From: Thioalkalivibrio sp. ALE14
GTDB taxonomy: Bacteria; Pseudomonadota; Gammaproteobacteria; Ectothiorhodospirales; Ectothiorhodospiraceae
DNA length: 55,897 nt
Direction: 5' to 3'
NCBI RefSeq assembly: GCF_000376845.1
Contig: NZ_AQXY01000018.1
Location: forward strand, 1-55,897
Shown: in pieces, positions 26,826 through 36,199 of the stretch
Position numbering within the stretch: the first letter of the stretch is position 1
Layout of the letters: each line of letters begins with the position of its first letter
Notes under the pieces: generated by a model
What the model was told of the DNA's origin: nothing
The model's database searches: none
The model's input: the letters and a program-made list of their open reading frames with translations, nothing else
Program-made: the position numbers and the translations under genes

Positions 26826-28466
26826 TTACGGCCGGCGGGTGTCGCCCGGGCGCAGGGCGTTTTCGGGGGCGAGGATGGTCGGCTGGCCGTCCAGGGCCGG
26901 GTCGGTGTCCGGGTAGTCGCGGATGAAGTGCAGCCCGCGGCTTTCCTTGCGCGACAGGGCGCTCTTCACAATGATCTCGGCGACCATGGCCAGGTTGCGC
27001 AGCTCCAGCAGGTCCGGGGAGATGCGGAAGTGGCTGTAATACTCGTGGATCTCTTCCTGCAGGATGCGGATGCGTCGCTCGGCGCGGTGCAGGCGTTCGC
27101 GAGCGCGCACGATGCCCACGTAGTCCCACATCAGCCGGCGCAGCTCGTCCCAGTCGTGGGCGACCACCACCTCTTCCTGTGATTCGGTGACCCGCGATTC
27201 GTCCCAGGCCGGCGGTACCGGCAGCTGCTCGGGGGCGGGCAGATCGGTCTGCGAAAGGATGTGATCGGCGGCGGCGCGGGCGTAGACCAGGCACTCCAGA
27301 AGCGAGTTGCTGGCCATGCGGTTGGCCCCGTGCAGGCCGGTGTAGGAGACCTCGCCGGCGGCGTAGAGACCCGGCAGATCGGTCTGGCCGAAGTGGTTCA
27401 CCATGACGCCGCCACAGGTGTAGTGCGCGGCCGGAACCACCGGCAGCGGTTCCCGGGTCATGTCGAAGCCGTACTCCAGGCAGCGCTCGTAAATCGTGGG
27501 GAAGTGCTCGCGGATGAACTCGGCCGGCTTGTGGCTGATGTCGAGGTTTACGTGGTCGATGCCGAGGCGCTTCATCTCGTGGTCGACCGCGCGGGCCACG
27601 ATGTCGCGCGGGGCCAGTTCGGCGCGCTCGTCGAAACGCGGCATGAAGCGCTCGCCGTCAGGCAGGAGCAGCACCCCGCCTTCGCCGCGCACTGCCTCGG
27701 AGATCAGGAACGACTTCGCCTTCGGGTGGAACAGGCAGGTCGGGTGGAACTGCATGAACTCCATGTTCGCGATGCGGCAGCCGGCGCGCCAGGCCATGGC
27801 GATGCCGTCGCCGGTGGAGCCGTCCGGGTTGGAACTATAAAGGTAGACCTTGCTGGCGCCGCCGGTGGCGAGGATCACGGTGGGGGCGAGGATGGTCTCC
27901 ACCTCGCGGGTCCTGGCGTCCTGTACGTAGGCCCCGACCACGCGGCGGGTGCCGTCCACCGGCTGGGTGATCAGGTCCACGGCGACGTGGCGTTCAAAGA
28001 CCTCGATGCTGCCCTGGCCCGAGGCGTTACGTACCAGTGCCTCCTCGATCGCGCGGCCGGTGGCATCGGCGGCGTGCGCGACCCGGCGTGCGCTGTGCCC
28101 ACCCTCGCGGGTCAAATGCAGGCGGCTGCGGCCCTCCAGGGGCTCGCGGGTGAAGGGGACGCCCAGGTTGAGCAGCCAGTGGATCGCTTCGGGGCCGGCC
28201 GCGACGGCGCGGCGCACGGCATCCGGGTCGCACAGGCCGGCGCCGGCATCGAGGGTGTCCTGGATGTGGGCGTCGAAGGAGTCGGTGCGGTCGAGGACAG
28301 CCGAGATACCGCCCTGGGCGTAGCGGGTGGAGCCCTCGTCCACCGGGCCCTTGCTGATTACGGTGACGCGGCGATGCGGGGCCAGGTGCAGGGCTGCGGA
28401 GAGCCCCGCCGCGCCGCTTCCGATCACGAGGACGTCCGCCAGGCGCGGTTGTTGTACTGTCCCCAT
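26826..28466 (-). CDS. nadB: L-aspartate oxidase
   Basis: NadB oxidises L-aspartate to iminoaspartate, the first step of de novo NAD synthesis (NadA follows, not in this window). The 546-residue flavoprotein has the FAD Rossmann loop [11 protein letters not shown] near 17-27, [13 protein letters not shown] near 46-58 and [27 protein letters not shown]-region variants and [15 protein letters not shown] are as in succinate dehydrogenase-type flavoproteins. Length and start are normal. It is divergent from rpoE, as in many gammaproteobacteria, across a 144-base region with an operator-like palindrome. Confidence 0.95.
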   Translation of the reverse strand: MGTVQQPRLADVLVIGSGAAGLSAALHLAPHRRVTVISKGPVDEGSTRYAQGGISAVLDRTDSFDAHIQDTLDAGAGLCDPDAVRRAVAAGPEAIHWLLNLGVPFTREPLEGRSRLHLTREGGHSARRVAHAADATGRAIEEALVRNASGQGSIEVFERHVAVDLITQPVDGTRRVVGAYVQDARTREVETILAPTVILATGGASKVYLYSSNPDGSTGDGIAMAWRAGCRIANMEFMQFHPTCLFHPKAKSFLISEAVRGEGGVLLLPDGERFMPRFDERAELAPRDIVARAVDHEMKRLGIDHVNLDISHKPAEFIREHFPTIYERCLEYGFDMTREPLPVVPAAHYTCGGVMVNHFGQTDLPGLYAAGEVSYTGLHGANRMASNSLLECLVYARAAADHILSQTDLPAPEQLPVPPAWDESRVTESQEEVVVAHDWDELRRLMWDYVGIVRARERLHRAERRIRILQEEIHEYYSHFRISPDLLELRNLAMVAEIIVKSALSRKESRGLHFIRDYPDTDPALDGQPTILAPENALRPGDTRRP

Positions 28467-28512
28467 GGGTCAGGTAACGTGCTGCGCTTGTTGCCAGAGC
28501 AAAATGTGGCCC

Positions 28513-28535
28513 TTGCGCAACACTGTTGTGCGCAA
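28513..28535. promoter_or_regulatory. Palindrome in the nadB-rpoE intergenic region
   Basis: TTGCGCA at 28513-28519 and TGCGCAA at 28529-28535 form inverted half-sites around a smaller CAACA/TTG palindrome. It lies just upstream of the predicted rpoE -35 and 47 bases before nadB. It could be a regulator site for either gene. No known consensus was matched. Confidence 0.4.
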
Positions 28536-28537
28536 AG

Positions 28538-28566
28538 CGAACTTAATGCGAGTCAGGCGGTCCATG
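28538..28566 (+). promoter_or_regulatory. rpoE: Candidate sigma-E promoter of rpoE
   Basis: CGAACTT (28538-28544) matches the sigma-E -35 GAACTT and, 16 bases later, TCCAT preceded by G (28560-28565) resembles the sigma-E -10. The predicted start is about 40 bases before the rpoE ATG. This predicts autoregulation as in E. coli and Pseudomonas. The -10 is imperfect. Confidence 0.5.
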
Positions 28567-28610
28567 CACCATAGATTACCGGAGACCGGTGGGCTGGCGG
28601 GAGTCCCCGC

Positions 28611-29192
28611 ATGAGCGAGAAGGCTTCCGACGAGGCCCTGGTCAAGCGAGTTCAGAAGGGCGACAAGGCGGCTTTCGACATTCTGGTGCTGAAGTATCAG
28701 CACAAGATCGTCAATCTGGTCGGGCGCTACGTCCACGACCACGCGGCGGCCCTGGACGTGTCCCAGGAGGCCTTTATCAAGGCCTACAAGGGGCTGGCGA
28801 ACTTTCGCGGCGAGAGTGCGTTCTATACGTGGCTCTACCGCATCGCCATCAACACGGCCAAGAACCATCTTGTCTCCCAGGGACGACGTCGGCCCGAGGC
28901 CGAGGTTGATGCGCAGGACGCGGAACAGATGGGCGGCGACTCCGCCCTGAAGGACAGTGCAACCCCGGAGGGGGAGCTGTTGTCCGAAGAGATTGAAGGG
29001 GCGGTGCGAAGCACCATCGAGGAACTGCCCGACGACCTTCGGATGGCCATCACGCTGCGCGAGATCGAGGGACTGAGTTACGAGGAGATCGCGCAGACGA
29101 TGGGATGCCCGATCGGCACGGTCCGGTCGCGTATCTTCCGGGCCCGCGAGGCCATCGACCGGACCCTGCGTCCGTTGTTAGACAACAACTGA
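28611..29192 (+). CDS. rpoE: RNA polymerase sigma factor RpoE (AlgU)
   Basis: This ECF sigma factor directs the envelope-stress response. The 193-residue protein has region 2 (about 20-90, DVSQEAFIKAYKGLANFRGESAFYTW split over core-binding and -10-recognition helices) and region 4 (about 135-185, LREIEGLSYEEIAQTM, GTVRSRIFRARE). It is nearly collinear with Pseudomonas AlgU. The next gene is its anti-sigma factor, whose ATG follows the stop with no gap. Its own sigma-E-like promoter lies upstream. Confidence 0.96.
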   Translation: MSEKASDEALVKRVQKGDKAAFDILVLKYQHKIVNLVGRYVHDHAAALDVSQEAFIKAYKGLANFRGESAFYTWLYRIAINTAKNHLVSQGRRRPEAEVDAQDAEQMGGDSALKDSATPEGELLSEEIEGAVRSTIEELPDDLRMAITLREIEGLSYEEIAQTMGCPIGTVRSRIFRAREAIDRTLRPLLDNN

Positions 29193-29768
29193 ATGAGTAG
29201 CGCCATGAAAGAACAAGTCTCCAAGAGCGAACGTCTGTCGGCCCTGGTGGACGGAGAAACGGATGACTTCGAGACGCGTCGCCTGATGGATGAACTGGTG
29301 AAGTCCGAAGAAGACCGCGCCCAGTGGGAGCGCTATCACCTGATCGGCGACAGTCTGCGTGGCGGGCTGCATCGTACCGCGCCCGCGAATTTCATGGACG
29401 GCCTTCACGCGGCCCTGGCGGACGAGGCACCGCTGTCGGTCGCCCGCAAGCCGGATCATCCGCGCTGGCTGAAGCCGGTGGCCGGGACCGGCGTGGCCGC
29501 CGCAGTGGCCATGGTCACCCTGGTCGGGATGCAGATGATCGGTCCCGACACGGGTGCCCCGGAGGCGACGCCAGTCGCCAGCGAGACCACCCCGGCACAG
29601 GTAGCGGACGGCGTCCAGCGCGTCAGCACCACGGGGGGCGAGACGCCGGCCGCCGAGCGGGAAGGGCTGGATCCACGCTTTGCCCGTTATCTCGAAAACC
29701 ATGCGGAACTGACCGGGCCGGGCTCCACCGCCCTGGGACGCGTTCGCTATTCGGTGAGTGACGAGTAA
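29193..29768 (+). CDS. rseA: Anti-sigma-E factor RseA (MucA)
   Basis: RseA spans the inner membrane, holding RpoE through its N-terminal domain until regulated proteolysis releases it. The 191-residue product has the cytoplasmic anti-sigma domain (about 10-75, ERLSALVDGETDDFETRRLM), one membrane segment around 96-113 (VAGTGVAAAVAMVTLVG) and a periplasmic tail. The first ATG directly abuts the rpoE stop. A second ATG at 29205 is an equally possible start that would remove four residues. Sequence similarity to RseA is modest, but position and domain layout are decisive. Confidence 0.92.
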   Translation: MSSAMKEQVSKSERLSALVDGETDDFETRRLMDELVKSEEDRAQWERYHLIGDSLRGGLHRTAPANFMDGLHAALADEAPLSVARKPDHPRWLKPVAGTGVAAAVAMVTLVGMQMIGPDTGAPEATPVASETTPAQVADGVQRVSTTGGETPAAEREGLDPRFARYLENHAELTGPGSTALGRVRYSVSDE

Positions 29769-29771
29769 CGC

Positions 29772-30749
29772 GTGATGCGCCGCGGCCTGCCGTACGCCCT
29801 GGTTGCCGCCACTGCGCTCTGCTGCCTGCCGTTGCCGGCCCTGGCGGGGGATTCGTCCCCCGCCGACTGGCTGCAGCGCATGACCGGCAGCCTGCATTCG
29901 GAGAGCTACCAAGGGACCTTTGTGCTCCAGCGCGATGACCGGCTGGACGCGATCCGCGTGGTGCACGCCGCCGAAAACGGCGGCTACCGCGAACGCCTGG
30001 AGACCCTGACCGGTGCCCCGCGCGAGATCCTGCGCTCGGTCGACCGTCTGAGCGCCCTGAAGGGCGCGCGGGCGGCCGCTGGCGAGGCGCCGCACTGGCC
30101 GGCGGGTGCTCCGGTGTTTCTGCTCGAGCGCCATGATCACTATGAGCTCATGGACATGGGCGTGGACCGCGTCGCGGGCCTCGATTGCCGCATGATCCTT
30201 GCGCGGGCCCGGGATACCCTGCGCTACAGTCACCGCTACTGCCTGCACGCCACGACCGCGCTGCCCCTCCTTAGCGAGCTGTACGACGGGCATGGGAAGT
30301 TGCTCGAGCGCCTGGCCTTTACTGCTCTGGAACACCTGGACGAGGTCGCGGACGCGGCGCTCGAGCCCACTCGCGAGGACGCCGAGCATGTCGAGGTACG
30401 CGCCGATCATGGCCACAAAAAGCCGGAGTGGGACGAGCAGACCGGCATGGATGGCTGGAGCTTCGGGGATCTCCCGGAAGGCTTTACCGCAATCGCGGTG
30501 ACCGAACGCCAGGTCGGGGATGACCAGGCGCGCCTGCGCCACTTTGTGCTGAGCGACGGTCTCGCCTCGGTCTCCGTGTACATCGAAAAGACCAGCGGCG
30601 AGCAGATGTTCGAGGGCACCACCCGCGCCGGTGCCACGCACGGCGCCGCGCGCTCGATCGCCGGGCATCAGGTCACCGCGGTGGGGGATGTCCCGCGCGC
30701 CACGGTACAGGGTGTGCTGGATGCGGTGGTGCATCATCCCGGTGACTGA
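29772..30749 (+). CDS. rseB: Periplasmic sigma-E regulatory protein RseB (MucB)
   Basis: RseB binds the periplasmic part of RseA and protects it from DegS cleavage until it senses LPS or lipoprotein intermediates. The 325-residue product has a signal peptide ending near LPALAG (about 1-26), a LolA-like N-terminal domain (WLQRMTGSLHSESYQGTFVLQ) and a C-terminal domain with WSFGDLPEGFTAI. The frame opens with GTG at 29772 and an adjacent ATG at 29775; either may be used. It is 3 bases after rseA. Confidence 0.94.
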   Translation: MMRRGLPYALVAATALCCLPLPALAGDSSPADWLQRMTGSLHSESYQGTFVLQRDDRLDAIRVVHAAENGGYRERLETLTGAPREILRSVDRLSALKGARAAAGEAPHWPAGAPVFLLERHDHYELMDMGVDRVAGLDCRMILARARDTLRYSHRYCLHATTALPLLSELYDGHGKLLERLAFTALEHLDEVADAALEPTREDAEHVEVRADHGHKKPEWDEQTGMDGWSFGDLPEGFTAIAVTERQVGDDQARLRHFVLSDGLASVSVYIEKTSGEQMFEGTTRAGATHGAARSIAGHQVTAVGDVPRATVQGVLDAVVHHPGD

Positions 30750-30769
30750 CCCGTACGTGGGGTGCCGAC

Positions 30770-31258
30770 ATGAGTGAATGGATCCGCGAACAGGGCACCG
30801 TGCTCTCGGTGGAGGGCTACGCGGCACGTGTGCGCATCGAGCGACAGTCCACCTGCGGCAGCTGTTCCGCCCGCACTGGCTGCGGCAGCGGGGTGCTTTC
30901 CGAGGTCCTGGGACGCAAGGCGGTGGAGGTGTCCATCGGTCATCCCGGGACGCTCCAGCCGGGCGATACTGTGACCCTGGGCATCCGTGACCAGGCCCTG
31001 GTATCGGGGGCGCTGGCGATGTACCTGCTCCCGCTGGCCGGCCTGGTGGCCGCGCCAGCCCTGCTGATGTGGGGTGCGCCCAGTCTGGGCGAGGGCCTGC
31101 ACCTGCTGGCCGGTGCCGCCGGCTTTGCCGCGGGCCTTTTCGGGGTGCGTGTCTGGCTGCGCCGACGCGCCCCGGATCTGGCACCGGTACTGCTGGAGCG
31201 TCACCCGGCCGCGGGAACGCACACCCCTTCCGCGTCCGTGATCACGCCACGGACCTGA
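30770..31258 (+). CDS. rseC: RseC/MucC family regulator
   Basis: RseC is an inner-membrane protein with a modest positive effect on sigma-E and a reported link to SoxR reduction. The 162-residue product has an N-terminal domain with cysteines C29, C32 and C38 (CGSCSARTGCGSG), a metal or cluster-like spacing typical of the family. Two membrane helices follow at about 75-100 and 107-127. The C-terminal tail is basic. It starts 20 bases after rseB and ends the rpoE-rseABC unit. Confidence 0.93.
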   Translation: MSEWIREQGTVLSVEGYAARVRIERQSTCGSCSARTGCGSGVLSEVLGRKAVEVSIGHPGTLQPGDTVTLGIRDQALVSGALAMYLLPLAGLVAAPALLMWGAPSLGEGLHLLAGAAGFAAGLFGVRVWLRRRAPDLAPVLLERHPAAGTHTPSASVITPRT

Positions 31259-31276
31259 CCGGTTGCCCTGCCTGCG

Positions 31277-31305
31277 GGAACTTGTGGGCGGGCCCGGGTT
31301 TCTAG
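31277..31305 (+). promoter_or_regulatory. degP: Candidate sigma-E promoter of degP
   Basis: A perfect sigma-E -35 GGAACTT (31277-31283) and TCTAG (31301-31305) at 17 bases lie about 35 bases before the degP start. This agrees with DegP being a classic sigma-E target. Confidence 0.6.
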
Positions 31306-31339
31306 AGCGATGAACCTACGACTTCCCAATGCGGGTTAG

Positions 31340-32764
31340 ATGATGATGAAACCGATGCAATGGGCACTGGTGGCCCTGACCTTCCTGGCGCTGTCGTTGC
31401 CGGCTTCGGCACGCATGCTGCCGGACTTTGTGCCGCTGGCGGAGGAACACAGCCCGGCGGTGGTGAATATCGCCACGACCCGCGAGCGCGAGAATCCGCA
31501 TCGCAGCCAGATGCCGGATTTCGAGGGCTCGCCCTTCGAGGACCTGTTCGAGCGCTTTTTCGGCGGGCCGGGCGGTGAGGGCCGGCGCGGACCGGAGAGC
31601 TTCGAGCGCAACTCCCTGGGTTCCGGCTTCATCTACACCGAGGACGGCTACATCATCACCGCGAACCACGTGGTGGATGGGGCCTCCGAGGTCGTGGTGC
31701 ACCTGTCCGACCGCCGTGTGTTCGACGCCGAGATCGTCGGCAAGGACCCGCAAAGCGACGTCGCCCTGCTGAAGATCGACGCCGAGAACCTGCCGACCCT
31801 GAAGCTGGGCTCCTCGTCCGACCTGAAGGTCGGCGAGTGGGTGCTGGCGATCGGTTCGCCATTCGGCTTTGATCACTCGGTCACGGCCGGGATCGTGAGT
31901 GCCAAGGGGCGCAGCCTGCCGACCGAGAACTATGTCCCCTTTATCCAGACCGACGTGGCGATCAACCCGGGCAACTCGGGCGGACCGTTGCTGAACCTCG
32001 ATGGCGAGGTGATCGGGATCAACGCCCAGATCTACAGCCGCACGGGCGGCTTCATGGGGTTGTCCTTCGCCGTGCCCATCGAGATGGTGGAAGACGTGGT
32101 GGAGCAGCTGCGCGAACACGGCGAGGTGACACGCGGCTGGCTGGGCGTGCTGATCCAGGAAGTCACGCGCGAGCTGGCCGACTCCTTTGGCATGGACAAG
32201 CCCGCGGGTGCGCTGGTGGCACGCGTGCAGGCCAACAGCCCGGCGCAGAAGGCCGGGTTCGAGACCGGTGACGTGATCCTGTCGTTCAACGGGATCGAGG
32301 TGCCCAACTCCTCCGCTCTGCCGCCGATTGTTGGACGCACGCCGGTGGGCACCGAGGCTGAGGTCGAGGTGCGCCGGGGTGACGAGACCCGCACCATCAC
32401 AGTCGAGATCGAACGCCTCCCGGACGACATCTCCGCCCAGCGTGGCGGCCCGCAGCGGCAGGCACCGGAGCAGGCCGAGCCGCAAAGCCTGCTGGGGATG
32501 ATTCTGGAACCGCTGGATCCCGAACGCGCCGCGGAACTGGACGTGGATGCCGGGCTGGTGGTGCAGGATGTCGTCGACAACCCCGCGCGCTCGGCCGGGG
32601 TGCGTGCCGGCGATGTGATCGTGCAGTTTGGCGGTCACGCGGTTGATTCGGTGGATACGCTGGAGCAGCTGATCGCCGAGGTCGGCGAGCGGCGCACGGT
32701 GCCGGTGCTGGTGTACCGCGGCGACAATCCGACCTACATCGCCCTGCGCGTCCCGCGGGACTGA
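31340..32764 (+). CDS. degP: Periplasmic serine protease/chaperone DegP (MucD, HtrA)
   Basis: DegP degrades or refolds misfolded periplasmic and outer-membrane proteins. The 474-residue product has a signal peptide (about 1-25, ending PASA), a trypsin-like domain with triad H110 (TANHVVD), D140 (SDVALLK) and S213 (NPGNSGGP), and two PDZ domains (about 265-360 and 380-470). A Gly-rich LA loop occurs near 70-85. Three consecutive Met codons begin the frame, so the exact start is uncertain by a few residues. It has its own sigma-E promoter and is followed by a strong terminator. Confidence 0.95.
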   Translation: MMMKPMQWALVALTFLALSLPASARMLPDFVPLAEEHSPAVVNIATTRERENPHRSQMPDFEGSPFEDLFERFFGGPGGEGRRGPESFERNSLGSGFIYTEDGYIITANHVVDGASEVVVHLSDRRVFDAEIVGKDPQSDVALLKIDAENLPTLKLGSSSDLKVGEWVLAIGSPFGFDHSVTAGIVSAKGRSLPTENYVPFIQTDVAINPGNSGGPLLNLDGEVIGINAQIYSRTGGFMGLSFAVPIEMVEDVVEQLREHGEVTRGWLGVLIQEVTRELADSFGMDKPAGALVARVQANSPAQKAGFETGDVILSFNGIEVPNSSALPPIVGRTPVGTEAEVEVRRGDETRTITVEIERLPDDISAQRGGPQRQAPEQAEPQSLLGMILEPLDPERAAELDVDAGLVVQDVVDNPARSAGVRAGDVIVQFGGHAVDSVDTLEQLIAEVGERRTVPVLVYRGDNPTYIALRVPRD

Positions 32765-32804
32765 ATCCGCCACCGGGGGCGCCCCCCGGGGCTGCCATGG
32801 AGAA

Positions 32805-32847
32805 GGGAGGGCTGTCGGCCGGGCCGGCAGCCCTCCCGATTGTTTGT
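32805..32847 (+). terminator. Intrinsic terminator after degP
   Basis: A 10-bp perfect stem (GGGAGGGCTG at 32805-32814 with 32828-32837), extended by about four inner pairs, is followed by GATTGTTTG. It ends just before the next gene's ATG at 32850, so that gene must be read through or have a promoter overlapping it. Confidence 0.65.
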
Positions 32848-32849
32848 GG

Positions 32850-33089
32850 ATGACCGAACTGACGCTTTATCACCGCGAGAGCTGCGGTCTCTGCCATGAC
32901 ATGCTGGCCGAGATCATGGCCCTCAAAAGCCGTTATACTTTCGCGCTTACGGTCGTCGACATCGACGAGGACCCGGAGCTGCAGGCGCGTTTCAACGTCA
33001 AGGTCCCGGTGCTTGCGGTCGACGGCGACATTCTCTGCTGCCATTTCCTCGACCGAAAGGCACTGCTGGACCAACTGGCCCCTGCATGA
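32850..33089 (+). CDS. Glutaredoxin-like (DUF836) small protein
   Basis: A 79-residue thioredoxin-fold protein with the CxxC motif ESCGLCHDM (C12, C15) and the cis-proline motif VPVLAVDG. It resembles the glutaredoxin-like family often found beside lepA or lepB in gammaproteobacteria. The ATG at 32850 is preferred; a TTG two codons upstream would fall in the terminator tail. The stop overlaps the lepA start (ATGA), suggesting coupling. Redox partner unknown. Confidence 0.85.
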   Translation: MTELTLYHRESCGLCHDMLAEIMALKSRYTFALTVVDIDEDPELQARFNVKVPVLAVDGDILCCHFLDRKALLDQLAPA

Positions 33090-34894
33090 CCGAAACCCGC
33101 CTTACCCGCAATTTCTCCATCATCGCGCACATCGATCACGGCAAGTCGACGCTGGCGGACCGCCTGATCCAGGGCTGCCACGGCCTGACCGAGCGCGAGA
33201 TGTCGGAGCAGGTGCTCGACTCGATGGACCTGGAGCGCGAGCGCGGCATCACCATCAAGGCGCAGAGCGTGTCGCTGTACTACCACGCCCAGGACGGTGA
33301 GCGCTATCAGCTGAATCTCATCGACACCCCGGGGCATGTGGACTTCTCCTACGAGGTCTCGCGCTCGCTGTACGCCTGCGAGGGGGCGCTGCTGGTGGTG
33401 GATGCCTCGCAGGGCGTCGAGGCGCAGAGTGTCGCCAACTGCTACACCGCGATCGACCAGGGCCTGGAGGTCGTCCCGGTACTCAACAAGATCGACCTGC
33501 CGGCCGCCGAGCCCGACCGGGTCGCCGCCGAGATCGAGGATGTGATCGGCATCGAGGCGACCGACGCGCTGCGCGTGTCCGCCAAGACCGGCGAGGGCAT
33601 CGCCGAGCTGCTGGAGGAGATCGTGCGTCGCATCCCGCCGCCGGAGGGCGATGCCGAGGCCGCGCCCAAGGCGCTGGTGATCGACTCCTGGTACGACAAC
33701 TACCTGGGCGTGGTTGCGCTGGTGCGGGTCAAGGCCGGGCGCTTCCGTGCCGGGCAGAAGATCAAGGCGATGTCGGTGGGGCGCGCCCACGAGGTCAGCC
33801 GCGTCGGCGTGTTTACGCCCAAGCCGGTGGACCGGCAGACGCTCGAGGTGGGCGATGTCGGCTACCTGATTGCGACCATCAAGGACATCTCCGGGGCCAA
33901 GGTCGGTGACACGTTTACCGATTTCAACAACCCGGCCGACGAGCCGGTACCGGGCTTCCAGGAGATCCAGCCACGGGTGTTCGCCGGGCTGTTCCCGGTC
34001 AGCGCGGATGACTTCAACGACCTGCGCGAGGCGCTGGACAAGCTGCGCCTGAACGACGCAGCGCTGTCGTTCGAGCCGGAGACCTCGCAGGCGCTGGGCT
34101 TCGGCTTCCGCTGCGGCTTCCTCGGCATGCTGCACATGGAGATCGTGCAGGAACGCCTGGAACGGGAATACGACCTGGACCTGATTACCACGGCGCCCAC
34201 CGTGGTCTACGAGGTCGAGCGCAACGACGGTGAAGTGATCACGGTCCACAATCCGTCCGAACTGCCGGCCAACAACGAGGTCGCGGAGATCCGCGAGCCG
34301 ATCATCGAGGCGAACATCCTGGTCCCGCAGGAGTACGTGGGGGCGGTGATCACCCTGTGCGTGGAGAAGCGCGGGGTGCAGACGAAGATGCAGTACCTCG
34401 GCCGCCAGGTGCAGTTGTCCTACGAGTTGCCGATGTCGGAGGTGATGCTCGATTTCTTCGACCGGTTGAAGTCCGCCACACGCGGCTACGCCTCGTTCGA
34501 CTATCAGCCCCTGCGCTTCCAGGCGGCCCCGCTGGTGCGCGTGGATATTCTGATCAACGGCGACCGCGTGGATTCACTCTCGGCGATCGTGCATCGCGAT
34601 CATGCCGAGTCGCGCGGGCGCGAGATCATCGAGCGCATGGCCAAGATTATCCCGCGCCAGATGTACGAGGTCGCGATCCAGGCGGCGATCGGTTCCAAGA
34701 TCATCGCCCGCGCCACGGTCAAGGCGATGCGCAAGAACGTGCTGGCCAAGTGCTATGGCGGTGACGTGACCCGCAAGCGCAAGCTGCTGGAGAAGCAGAA
34801 GGCCGGCAAGAAGCGCATGAAATCGATCGGCAAGGTGGATGTGCCGCAGGAGGCCTTCCTGGCGGTGCTGTCGGTGGACGACGACAAGAAATGA
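33086..34894 (+). CDS. lepA: Elongation factor 4 (LepA) GTPase
   Basis: LepA is a ribosome-bound GTPase implicated in initiation or 30S biogenesis and in back-translocation under stress. The 602-residue protein has G1 AHIDHGKST (14-22), the RGITIKAQ switch, DTPGHVDF (G3), NKIDLP (G4), EF-G-like domains and the LepA-specific C-terminal domain rich in Lys/Arg ([17 protein letters not shown]). The length is standard. lepB follows after 67 bases. Confidence 0.97.
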   Translation: MTETRLTRNFSIIAHIDHGKSTLADRLIQGCHGLTEREMSEQVLDSMDLERERGITIKAQSVSLYYHAQDGERYQLNLIDTPGHVDFSYEVSRSLYACEGALLVVDASQGVEAQSVANCYTAIDQGLEVVPVLNKIDLPAAEPDRVAAEIEDVIGIEATDALRVSAKTGEGIAELLEEIVRRIPPPEGDAEAAPKALVIDSWYDNYLGVVALVRVKAGRFRAGQKIKAMSVGRAHEVSRVGVFTPKPVDRQTLEVGDVGYLIATIKDISGAKVGDTFTDFNNPADEPVPGFQEIQPRVFAGLFPVSADDFNDLREALDKLRLNDAALSFEPETSQALGFGFRCGFLGMLHMEIVQERLEREYDLDLITTAPTVVYEVERNDGEVITVHNPSELPANNEVAEIREPIIEANILVPQEYVGAVITLCVEKRGVQTKMQYLGRQVQLSYELPMSEVMLDFFDRLKSATRGYASFDYQPLRFQAAPLVRVDILINGDRVDSLSAIVHRDHAESRGREIIERMAKIIPRQMYEVAIQAAIGSKIIARATVKAMRKNVLAKCYGGDVTRKRKLLEKQKAGKKRMKSIGKVDVPQEAFLAVLSVDDDKK

Positions 34895-34961
34895 CAATCA
34901 GGCCCGGGGCCCGGACGGGGCGCCGGGCAACCCCCGGGGGGCCGGGAACAGAGGACACGGC

Positions 34962-35732
34962 ATGGCAAATCTCGAACTGATCCTGGTGCTGGCGACTGCC
35001 GTGACCGGCCTGATCTGGCTGGGCTGGGTGATCCTGCGGCGGCGCCGCAGCCCGGAGCGCCAGCGCGAGATGCCCTGGTTCGTGGACTACTCGCGCTCGT
35101 TTTTCCCGGTGCTGCTGATCGTACTGATCCTGCGCTCGTTCGTGGCCGAGCCCTTTCGCATCCCCTCCGGCTCGATGATGCCGACCCTGCTGGTGGGGGA
35201 CTTCATCATGGTCAGCAAGTTCTCTTACGGGATCCGTCTGCCGGTCACGCGTACCAAGGTCTTCGACACCGGCGAGCCGGAGCGCGGCGAGGTGGCGGTG
35301 TTCAAGTACCCTCGCAACCCGCAGGAAGACTACATCAAGCGCGTGATCGGCCTGCCGGGCGACACCATCGCCTTCCGTGATCGGGTGCTGTACGTGAACG
35401 GCGAGCCGCAGCCGGCCGAGCGCGTGGGCACCTTCGAGGGCGAGGGCTCCGGGCAGGTGATGTCGGGGGCCTCGATCTTCGAGGAGACTCTGGACGACCG
35501 CACCTACAACACCCTGATGCGCGAGCAGCAGGCGAGCCTGGACGGCTCGGTGACGGTGCCCGACGGGCACTACTTCATGGTTGGCGACAACCGCGACAAC
35601 TCCAACGACAGCCGCGTCTGGGGGTTCGTCGCCGAGGAGCACCTGGTGGGCCGGGCGCTCTTCATCTGGCTGCATTGGGATTACAATGAGGGCTACCGGG
35701 ACTTTTCCCGGATCGGTCAGGCGATTCGCTAG
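34962..35732 (+). CDS. lepB: Signal peptidase I
   Basis: LepB cleaves signal peptides from exported proteins at the outer face of the inner membrane. The ATG at 34962 gives 256 residues; an upstream extension in frame has no hydrophobic character. Two membrane helices (about 4-23 and 46-62) flank a basic cytoplasmic loop. The catalytic dyad is S71 in PSGSMMPTL and K126 in YIKRVIGLPGD. GDNRDNSNDSRVWGFV is the conserved box E. The 256-residue size is smaller than E. coli LepB but normal for many relatives. Confidence 0.95.
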   Translation: MANLELILVLATAVTGLIWLGWVILRRRRSPERQREMPWFVDYSRSFFPVLLIVLILRSFVAEPFRIPSGSMMPTLLVGDFIMVSKFSYGIRLPVTRTKVFDTGEPERGEVAVFKYPRNPQEDYIKRVIGLPGDTIAFRDRVLYVNGEPQPAERVGTFEGEGSGQVMSGASIFEETLDDRTYNTLMREQQASLDGSVTVPDGHYFMVGDNRDNSNDSRVWGFVAEEHLVGRALFIWLHWDYNEGYRDFSRIGQAIR

Positions 35733-35773
35733 GTCCGTTCCGCGGGCGCAGGCATACAGGGGGCAGGGCATTC

Positions 35774-36151
35774 ATGCGACATTCCAGACACTCGATGCAG
35801 GGCGCGGGCGCGGTCACGATTCTTGCGCTGATCTTCCTGGCGTTGCTGGTCGGCACGTTCGTGATCAAGATGGGCACGCAGTACACCCAGTTCCTCACCG
35901 TGCGTTCGATCATGCAGGACGTGGCCACCCAGACGGGTGCCGCTGACAAGAGCGAGCGCGAGCTGTGGCGCGAGATCAATCGCCGCTTCCAGATCAATTC
36001 GGTGTATGACGGGATCGGGGAAGAAGACTTCAGCGTGACCGAGAGCGGCGACGGCCGCCGCCTGCACCTGGAGTACGAGGTCCGCCGCGAATTCCTCGGC
36101 AATGTGGACGTGGTCGCGCGCTTCTCGAACACCGAGACGCTTGCTCCCTGA
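35774..36151 (+). CDS. DUF4845 membrane protein
   Basis: A 125-residue protein with one N-terminal membrane helix (about 10-31, GAVTILALIFLALLVGTFVI) preceded by a short basic segment, and an acidic periplasmic or soluble domain. DUF4845 proteins are regularly encoded between lepB and rnc in gammaproteobacteria, as here. The QGAGAV start resembles a pilin-like N-terminus, but no prepilin cleavage site is convincing. Function unknown. Confidence 0.88.
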   Translation: MRHSRHSMQGAGAVTILALIFLALLVGTFVIKMGTQYTQFLTVRSIMQDVATQTGAADKSERELWREINRRFQINSVYDGIGEEDFSVTESGDGRRLHLEYEVRREFLGNVDVVARFSNTETLAP

Positions 36152-36199
36152 CGGGGGCGGTGTCGATTGCCTTCGTTGCATGCCGTGCAGGGAGTTTCC

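Noticed and set aside
28513-28535. Considered as a NadR or NrtR operator for nadB
   Set aside because: I could not match it to a known NAD-regulator consensus with confidence, so it is listed only as an unassigned palindrome.
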